Shown here one piece after another: positions 38,484-44,428 of a DNA stretch of 44,428 nucleotides; the stretch's first letter is position 1, and each line of letters starts with the position of its first letter. The position numbers and the translations under genes are program-made. The stretch covers positions 1 through 44,428 of the forward strand of contig JAFEFF010000178.1 in the NCBI GenBank assembly GCA_018240745.1, written 5' to 3'. This DNA is from Pseudomonadota bacterium (GTDB lineage: Bacteria > Pseudomonadota > Alphaproteobacteria > Reyranellales > Reyranellaceae). The notes beneath the pieces are model-generated. The model worked only from the letters and a program-made list of their open reading frames with translations, searched no databases and had not been told where the DNA came from.

Positions 38484-41400
38484 CAACTTCGACCTGCTGC
38501 GGTTGATGGCGGCTTACCAAGTGGTCGTCGGCCACGTGCTGCGCCATTTGCATCCGATCCCCGAAGGCGCAGGAGATACATTCACCTGGATAATCGAGCG
38601 AATTCCTGGCGTACCGATCTTCTTTGTCATATCGGGCTTTCTGATCGCCTTCTCCTACCGCAATTCTGCAAGCCTCCGAAGATATTCGACGAACCGCTTC
38701 CTTCGAATCTATCCTGGGCTATGGCTGTGCTTTGCCTGCACTCTGGCATTGCTGGTCAGCTTCGGAAAAATCGACGGCCGGACGCTTGCAAGCAAGGAAT
38801 TCTGGGATTGGATCGGCGCGCAACTAACCATCGGGCAATATTTCAATCCCGCCTTCCTGCGTCATTTCGGTGTGGGCGTGATCAATGGCAGCCTGTGGAC
38901 GATCCCGGTCGAGCTCGAATTTTATATGACCCTGCCGCTGCTGTTCTGGGCCGGCGGACGCATGTCCCCTCGCGCTCGCAAGGCCGGGTTCGTCGCACTG
39001 TTCACGCTTTCTTTCGGACTTTTCTCCTTCCTTGGAGAGGAAGGGTCGAGGAGTGTCTTATGGGTCAAGCTGCTCGGCGTGTCGGTGCTGCCGCACCTTT
39101 TCGAGTTCATGTTCGGGATGATCGCTTTTGCCTGCATGGACCGATTGCCGCGTTATACGGAAGGCCGCGCGCTGTACTGGCTCTCCGCCTATTTTCTCTA
39201 TCACCTGGCGTTCGCGGCCCTTGGGAGGGATGCCTGGAATAGCCCGATCGGGACGTTGGTCGGGAAGGCCCTGCTCGCCGTGACCACGTTGTCGGTCGCC
39301 TATTCGTGGCGTTCCCTCTCTTCACGGCTGCTGCGCGGCAATGACATCAGTTACGGCATCTACATCTACCACATGCTCTGGGTGAACGCGGCGCTGGTTC
39401 TCGGCCTCGGTCATTCGTGGATGGGTGCGTCGATCGTCTTCGTCGGTGTCACGGTCACCGCCTGGCTTTCCTGGACGTTGGTCGAGAAGCCGGCGCTTCG
39501 ATTGAAGGAACGTGGCTCGAGGAAGCCGGCCGCGGTCAGGACAGCGCCATCGTCGTCGACCCTGCTCGCGGTTGTCATCGGGCTGGCCTGTCTTTGCCTC
39601 AACGCACGACCGTCGGAAGCGGCAGGCATGCGAATGACTCCGGGGCCGATGGCATTCCCGCGCGGCCAGCCGGCCGTATTCCACGTCGAAGTATCGGGTG
39701 CGGATCGGATCCAGGTTGCCGTCGATCGCGCACCGCCCGAAGAGCGCGACGCAAGCTCAGGCGAAACGACGATCGAGTTCGGCACCGCTTCGCTGCCCGT
39801 CGGCTCTCACCAGCTCGACCTCACAGCCTTGGCCGGTGGGCAGGAAGTGGCCCGCACCCATGTAGTGTTCCATGTAGGCCCGCCTCGCGATCCTGATCGC
39901 TACCCGCTCTGGCGCTGGGGCGAGACGATCGGCCAGTCGGAGACCTGGGTTGCGCTCGGCTTCAACGGCGGCATTCTCGACCGCTACGATGCCATGCCGT
40001 CTGCGGCTGCGATTGCGAAGGCGCGCCATACCCTCGACCGGGCCGTCGAGTTGGGCCATGACCAAACGCTCTATCTGCATCCTTCGCTTTCCCCGCGTTG
40101 GAAGGGAAAGGGCGTACTTTCCGGAAAGCTCAGCAGGGAGCGCGTCCCCAATCCCCTCGATCCGGAGGTGATCGCCTATTCGGAGGACTTGACCCGCAGA
40201 CTGTTACAGGTATTCGGACCCTATCCGGCCGTCACTTCGTCTCTGATCAACTCGGAATGGGCCGTTCCCTTCAGCGATGGCCCGCAGGTCGCCGAACTCG
40301 CCGCGCACCTCTCGGCGCCATTGCCCGACCAAGTCCTGTCCCGGAACCTCCTGCTTGGCGGCTGGACGCTTCCCGGACCGGCACCCGGAGAGACCGAAGA
40401 CGGAATCGTGCCCCGAGACTCGGCGCGATACCGCTTCCTCGATTTCTGGTGGCGGCACGGAAATGGCCTCGACGCGCTCAATCAGCGCATGAGCGACATC
40501 ATTCATGCCGCGCGGCCGGATATCATGACGTGGCACGACCCGTGGCGTCTCGCGCCGGTAGCGCCCAACTCTCGGCTGGATTTGATCGGTACGTGGACGC
40601 ACCCATGGCCCGATCTGCGCTGGGCCCTTTTTACACCGTTCCTCCAGGCTGCGGCCCGAGACCACGGCAAAGGCGTCCTTCAGACGATCAGCATGTACAT
40701 CTATCCGCGCTGGGCAATAGAGGGGACCGGCCCCGGCGACGAAGCGGTGACAGCCAACGCCGGCGGGGATTCCGGTTTCTTCCATGCAAGCGCGGACCAG
40801 CTGCGGATTTCGCTGTGGCTGGCCCTGAGCCAGAGACCCGACGTGCTGGCTGTATATTCCGTCAGCGCCGGGCGCCCTGAACCCACTGCGACGCAATCCC
40901 CGACCATCTGGTCGCCCGGATCGTTCGAGGCGGTCCGGGACTTCGTGGATCGGGCGCTGAAGCCTCTCGGCCCTGCCCTGCGCGCTTCGCAGCGCCACGC
41001 CAGCCGAGCCGCGATCGTGCTCTCGGCGGCAGGCGAGTGGTTTGCCCGACGGTCCGAAAGTCTTCCCCTGTGGACGAACGACCATGTAATGCCCTTCGCG
41101 ATAGCGTTCGCCACCAACCACGTCCAGTTCGACGTTCTGCTCGACGACCAGGTCACACCCGAGGCGCTCGCCCACTACCGGCTCGTTGTGTTTCCCCGCT
41201 CGGAGGCGGTGACGGCCGCAATGCGCGACGCCATAGCCGGATACGTGAAGTCCGGCGGAAAGGTCCTGGCCAACGAACCGTTCCCCCGTGCAATCGGCGG
41301 CGTGACCAGGGTCGATCTGAAATTCGCCGAGCTGACGCGGCTGGACGGCACGAAGCCCAAGCCGATCACCGCCGAAGCAGCGCGTGACCTGCTCGAGGAG

Positions 41401-42057
41401 CGCGGGCGGCAGTTGGCCGCCTATCTTGGCGATGACCTCAAGCTTGCCAAAGCCGACACGCCGCGGGCCTTGATCGGCACCCTGCAGGGCGGCGAAGCAC
41501 TCTGGCACATCGTCGTGAACACCGACATGACGTACGGACCGCGGTTCAAGAAGTATCGGCTGATCTTCGAGAACGGGGTCCCCCAAAGGGCTCGGATTTC
41601 CTTCCGGGCAGATGCCGGCACAGCGATCTACGACGCGACGGCACGCCGGCGCCTGGTCCCCGGCGAGACAAACGACGGCTGGCTCGATATCGGGCTGGAT
41701 CTCCCTGCTGCGAACGGAGCCGTCATCCTGCAGTTGCCGAGACCTATTGCGAGCGTCGCAGTCGATGTCCCGACGACCGCGATCGAGGGATCCCGGGTAA
41801 CCGCGCGCTTCGAACTCCGCGATGCCGACCACAAGAGATTGCGCGCCTCGCTGCCTGTATTGGCCGAGTTGATCGAGCCCGACGGACGGCCGTCGGACTG
41901 GTCGCGCAACACGACTACGCATGCCGCCGACGACGGTCGCGGCACCTTCTCCTTCACCGTCGGCCGCGCCGAGCCGACCGGCGAATGGATCCTGCGCCTG
42001 ACCGATCTCGCGTCCGGCATTGCGACCGAACGCACCATCCAGATAAATCCTCGATAA
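38464..42057 (+). CDS. Acyltransferase-3 fused to a large periplasmic glycosidase-like region
   Basis: A 1197-residue protein. Residues 1-350 are an OafA/YrhL-type membrane O-acyltransferase: NNNFDLLRLMAAYQVVVGH, FFVISGFLIAFSYRNS, RFLRIYPGLWLCFACT, SLWTIPVELEFYMTLP and SYGIYIYHML. A hydrophobic segment (about 362-385) ending in an Ala-rich stretch then leads to the outside. A beta-sandwich follows (390-480), then a glycosidase-like barrel with candidate Glu598 (SSLINSEWAVPF) and THPWPDLRW, a Rossmann-like domain (AALAHYRLVVFPRSEAVT; SGGKVLANEPF) as in GH42 C-terminal regions, and a final macroglobulin-like beta domain (VPTTAIEGSRVTARFELRDADHK, about 1100-1197). The start is ATG 38464, before the conserved acyltransferase N-terminus; TTG 38443 is upstream in frame. 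It probably acylates a glycan and cleaves or binds it. Confidence 0.85.
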   Translation: MHALRNNNFDLLRLMAAYQVVVGHVLRHLHPIPEGAGDTFTWIIERIPGVPIFFVISGFLIAFSYRNSASLRRYSTNRFLRIYPGLWLCFACTLALLVSFGKIDGRTLASKEFWDWIGAQLTIGQYFNPAFLRHFGVGVINGSLWTIPVELEFYMTLPLLFWAGGRMSPRARKAGFVALFTLSFGLFSFLGEEGSRSVLWVKLLGVSVLPHLFEFMFGMIAFACMDRLPRYTEGRALYWLSAYFLYHLAFAALGRDAWNSPIGTLVGKALLAVTTLSVAYSWRSLSSRLLRGNDISYGIYIYHMLWVNAALVLGLGHSWMGASIVFVGVTVTAWLSWTLVEKPALRLKERGSRKPAAVRTAPSSSTLLAVVIGLACLCLNARPSEAAGMRMTPGPMAFPRGQPAVFHVEVSGADRIQVAVDRAPPEERDASSGETTIEFGTASLPVGSHQLDLTALAGGQEVARTHVVFHVGPPRDPDRYPLWRWGETIGQSETWVALGFNGGILDRYDAMPSAAAIAKARHTLDRAVELGHDQTLYLHPSLSPRWKGKGVLSGKLSRERVPNPLDPEVIAYSEDLTRRLLQVFGPYPAVTSSLINSEWAVPFSDGPQVAELAAHLSAPLPDQVLSRNLLLGGWTLPGPAPGETEDGIVPRDSARYRFLDFWWRHGNGLDALNQRMSDIIHAARPDIMTWHDPWRLAPVAPNSRLDLIGTWTHPWPDLRWALFTPFLQAAARDHGKGVLQTISMYIYPRWAIEGTGPGDEAVTANAGGDSGFFHASADQLRISLWLALSQRPDVLAVYSVSAGRPEPTATQSPTIWSPGSFEAVRDFVDRALKPLGPALRASQRHASRAAIVLSAAGEWFARRSESLPLWTNDHVMPFAIAFATNHVQFDVLLDDQVTPEALAHYRLVVFPRSEAVTAAMRDAIAGYVKSGGKVLANEPFPRAIGGVTRVDLKFAELTRLDGTKPKPITAEAARDLLEERGRQLAAYLGDDLKLAKADTPRALIGTLQGGEALWHIVVNTDMTYGPRFKKYRLIFENGVPQRARISFRADAGTAIYDATARRRLVPGETNDGWLDIGLDLPAANGAVILQLPRPIASVAVDVPTTAIEGSRVTARFELRDADHKRLRASLPVLAELIEPDGRPSDWSRNTTTHAADDGRGTFSFTVGRAEPTGEWILRLTDLASGIATERTIQINPR

Positions 42058-42078
42058 GAGATCATCAGGACCACGACG

Positions 42079-44202
42079 ATGAAGCAGCTTCTTCAACGGC
42101 TCGATACCGGGGCGACCGAAATTGTCGATGTACCCGTTCCAACACCCGGGCCGCACCAGATCCTCGTCCGTACTCGCGCGTCGGCGGTTTCAGTCGGCAC
42201 CGAGCGCATGCTGGTTTCCTTCGGCCGGAGCAGCTTGCTTGCAAAGGCGCGTCAGCAACCTCATCGAGTCCGAGAAGTTCTCGACAAGGTTCGCGCGGAC
42301 GGATTGCTGACGACCCTAGAAGCCGTCCGATCGAAGCTGGCGACGCCGATCCCGCTGGGCTACAGCAACGTCGGCGACGTCGTTGCTGTCGGAGCCCGGG
42401 TGCAGGGGTTCGAGGTCGGAGACCGTGTCGCGACGGCCGGTGGCCACGCCGAGGTCGTCTGCGTTCCCCACACGCTTGCCGCGAAAGTGCCGGAGGGCGT
42501 TTCGGACGCGAACGCCGCCTTTTGCACGATCGGCTCGATCGCGCTACAGGGCGTGCGCCTGGCAGCGCCGCAAGCGGGAGAGACCATCGCAGTGGTCGGG
42601 CTCGGCTTGATTGGGCTGATCGCCGTCCAGTTGCTGCGCGCCGCGGGCTGCCGGGTCCTGGGCATCGACTTCCAGTCCGACCGGCTACGCCGGGCCATGG
42701 AGGCTGGCGCGGAGACCGTCGATCTCGGAAAGGGCGAAGACCCCGTCGCGAAAGCATGGCGCTATTCCCGCGATCGCGGCATCGACGCCGTCATCATCTG
42801 CACCTCCACCGATTCCAACGACCCGCTGAAGAGCGCGGCACGGATGTCGCGCAAACGGGGCCGCATCGTGCTCGTCGGCACGGCCGGATTGACGATCGAC
42901 CGAGCCGACTTCTACGAGAAGGAGCTGAGCTTCCAGGTTTCCTGCTCCTACGGTCCCGGTCGCTACGATCCTGCGTACGAGGAGCGCGGCCAGGACTATC
43001 CGCCGGCCTTCGTACGCTGGACTGCGGCGCGCAACATGGAGGCGTTCCTCGATCTGGTTGCCGACGGTCGTGTCGACTTCGAGGCCATGGTCGAGCGGCG
43101 CATCCCGCTCGGCGAAGCCGCCCAGGCATACGGGACCATCGACAAGTCGACCTTGGGGCTGCTCCTCGAATATGCGCCGCAAACCGTCGACCTGCCGCGC
43201 CCGACCATAATCCGCCGGCCGGCGTCACCTCCATCGGGCAAGCCCGTACCTTCGATCGGGGTGATTGGCGCCGGCAATTATGCGTCCCGCGTTCTCGTTC
43301 CCCTCCTTCGATCGGCCGGCGCGCGGGTGACCGCGGTCGCTTCGCGCGGCGGCCTGTCAGCCGCCCTGCTCGCCCGTGCCCAGGATGCCGATCGCTTTGG
43401 TACCGACGAAAAGAGCTTGATAGAGTCGCCCGATCTCGATGCCGTCGTCATCCTGACCCGTCACGGCACGCATGCCGACCTGGCGAGCCGTGCCCTGCTT
43501 GCCGGCAAGCATGTGTTCGTCGAGAAGCCGCTCGCCCTGGCGGCGGAGGAGCTGGATCGTGTGGTCGAGGCATACAAGGCGGCCTGCGGAAAGTTCGGGG
43601 AGCGGCTTCTGGTGGTCGGCTTCAATCGCCGCTTTGCACCCGATGTCATACGGGCAAAGCGCATGCTGTCCACAATCGCCGCTCCCAAGGCGATCGTCAT
43701 CACCGTAAACGCCGGCGAGATTCCGGCGCAGAGCTGGGTGCACGACCCGGCCGACGGCGGCGGACGACTTCTGGGCGAAGGTTGCCATTTCGTGGATCTT
43801 GCCTGCCATCTGGTCGGTGCCAAGCCGACCAGCGTCAGGTCCGTTTGCCTCGCCCACGTGACCCGGGACACGGTTGCGGTGGCGATGGAGTTTGCCGACG
43901 GGTCGATCGCCTCGATCCAGTACTTCTCGAACGGTCACAAGGCCGTCCCCAAGGAGAAGATCTCCATCTTCTGTGCCGGCCGGACGATCGAGATCGACAA
44001 CTTCCGCGCCTTCCGCAGCTGGGGCTTCTCGCCCCAGCCTCGCGCATGGTTGCCGCGCCTGCTTCAGGACAAGGGGCACAGGGCACTCGTCACTGCTTTC
44101 GTCGAGGCCCTTCGTACCGGCGCACCGTCGCCGATACCGCTCGACGCCTCCATGGCCTCGACGCGAGCGACAATCGACGCCGCACTTGCCCTCGAATCCT
44201 AG
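42079..44202 (+). CDS. Bi-domain oxidoreductase: zinc-type alcohol dehydrogenase fold fused to Gfo/Idh/MocA
   Basis: A 707-residue fusion. Residues 1-350 have the medium-chain dehydrogenase/reductase layout, with IPLGYSNVGDVVAVGARVQGFEVGDRVA and the NAD(P)-binding IAVVGLGLIGLIAVQLLRAAG. Residues 390-700 are a Gfo/Idh/MocA enzyme with GVIGAGNYASR (about 394) and the catalytic-type HVFVEKPLAL (about 481). Such bi-domain enzymes recur in polysaccharide clusters beside heparinase-like genes and are presumed to oxidise or epimerise a nucleotide-sugar. The gene starts 21 bases after the acyltransferase-fusion stop, with AGGA upstream, so it probably belongs to the same plus-strand operon. Confidence 0.9.
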   Translation: MKQLLQRLDTGATEIVDVPVPTPGPHQILVRTRASAVSVGTERMLVSFGRSSLLAKARQQPHRVREVLDKVRADGLLTTLEAVRSKLATPIPLGYSNVGDVVAVGARVQGFEVGDRVATAGGHAEVVCVPHTLAAKVPEGVSDANAAFCTIGSIALQGVRLAAPQAGETIAVVGLGLIGLIAVQLLRAAGCRVLGIDFQSDRLRRAMEAGAETVDLGKGEDPVAKAWRYSRDRGIDAVIICTSTDSNDPLKSAARMSRKRGRIVLVGTAGLTIDRADFYEKELSFQVSCSYGPGRYDPAYEERGQDYPPAFVRWTAARNMEAFLDLVADGRVDFEAMVERRIPLGEAAQAYGTIDKSTLGLLLEYAPQTVDLPRPTIIRRPASPPSGKPVPSIGVIGAGNYASRVLVPLLRSAGARVTAVASRGGLSAALLARAQDADRFGTDEKSLIESPDLDAVVILTRHGTHADLASRALLAGKHVFVEKPLALAAEELDRVVEAYKAACGKFGERLLVVGFNRRFAPDVIRAKRMLSTIAAPKAIVITVNAGEIPAQSWVHDPADGGGRLLGEGCHFVDLACHLVGAKPTSVRSVCLAHVTRDTVAVAMEFADGSIASIQYFSNGHKAVPKEKISIFCAGRTIEIDNFRAFRSWGFSPQPRAWLPRLLQDKGHRALVTAFVEALRTGAPSPIPLDASMASTRATIDAALALES

Positions 44203-44428
44203 ATGTGAGCGCGGACAGCCCGCTCGGGGGCAGGCATCACCCCGGTCGTCATGCCTGTCACGGTCCGACACGCGGCGCTTTCCCGCGTACTGCGCGCGAT
44301 CAGGGGCGCCAGCTCGGCGAGCTCGATGAAGTCGTCGGCCTGGCGGCGCAGCTCGTCGGCCACCATCGGCGGCGACGACTTGATGGTGCTGACCACCGAG
44401 ACGCGCAGGCCCTTGCGCTGCACCGCCT
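44199..44428 (-). CDS. C-terminal part of an unrecognised protein (5' end beyond window)
   Basis: A minus-strand frame open from the window edge to the stop at 44199-44201, giving about 75 residues (including KGLRVSVVSTIKSSPPMVAD and a helical LRRQADDFIELAEL). No family is recognised and the frame has no convincing start inside the window, so the gene probably begins beyond 44428. It overlaps the last bases of the bi-domain gene convergently. Confidence 0.5.
   Translation of the reverse strand, partial: AVQRKGLRVSVVSTIKSSPPMVADELRRQADDFIELAELAPLIARSTRESAACRTVTGMTTGVMPAPERAVRAHI

Overview
The window is GC-rich DNA of an alphaproteobacterium, probably Rhodospirillales or a Reyranella-like lineage. 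The pointers are recA close to alaS, a class-specific SOS box of the form GTTC-N7-GTTC ahead of recA, a HisZ regulatory subunit near purA, and genes such as a CaiB-type CoA transferase and a Bug-type binding protein. The genus is an inference.

Layout. 1-2700: a gene tail, an acyl-CoA-dehydrogenase-fold flavoprotein, a secreted hydrolase-like protein and a DUF2846 lipoprotein. 2801-8240: alaS with a coupled lipoprotein gene, a YkgJ-type cysteine-cluster protein, and recA with its SOS box and terminator. 8241-10945: a small membrane protein, a CoA transferase and two uncharacterised genes. 11004-14144: a TcuA-like flavoprotein, a DUF488 protein and a lone TctC/Bug binding protein. 14207-14776: an AhpD-like gene interrupted by UGA. 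14928-17755: serA and serC. 17876-21458: a four-gene glycosyltransferase/methyltransferase/cupin/membrane-protein operon. 21497-25501: hisZ, small secreted proteins and purA. 25592-30899: an amidohydrolase, selO and a three-gene ABC uptake system. 30984-44202: an alpha/beta hydrolase, then a polysaccharide locus (GT4, Wzy-like ligase, Wzx-like flippase; divergently a heparinase II/III protein, an acyltransferase-glycosidase fusion and a bi-domain oxidoreductase).

The most notable result is two candidate selenocysteine genes. In the AhpD-like gene the second Cys codon of the CxxC motif is TGA, giving C-P-F-U, and the frame continues with a normal family C-terminal half. In selO the codons after an early TGA are GGG ACC TGA, so readthrough would restore the family's C-terminal C/U-G-T tail. 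Each UGA is followed by a 7-bp stem whose apical loop begins 18 or 19 nt downstream and has a G in its first two positions, the geometry expected of a bacterial SECIS element. The selenocysteine machinery (selA, selB, selC, selD) is not in this window.

Other features of note are a membrane O-acyltransferase fused to a large periplasmic glycosidase-like region, two families of long perfect or near-perfect palindromes scattered between genes, some running into the 3' ends of coding regions, and a tandem pair of small secreted paralogues.
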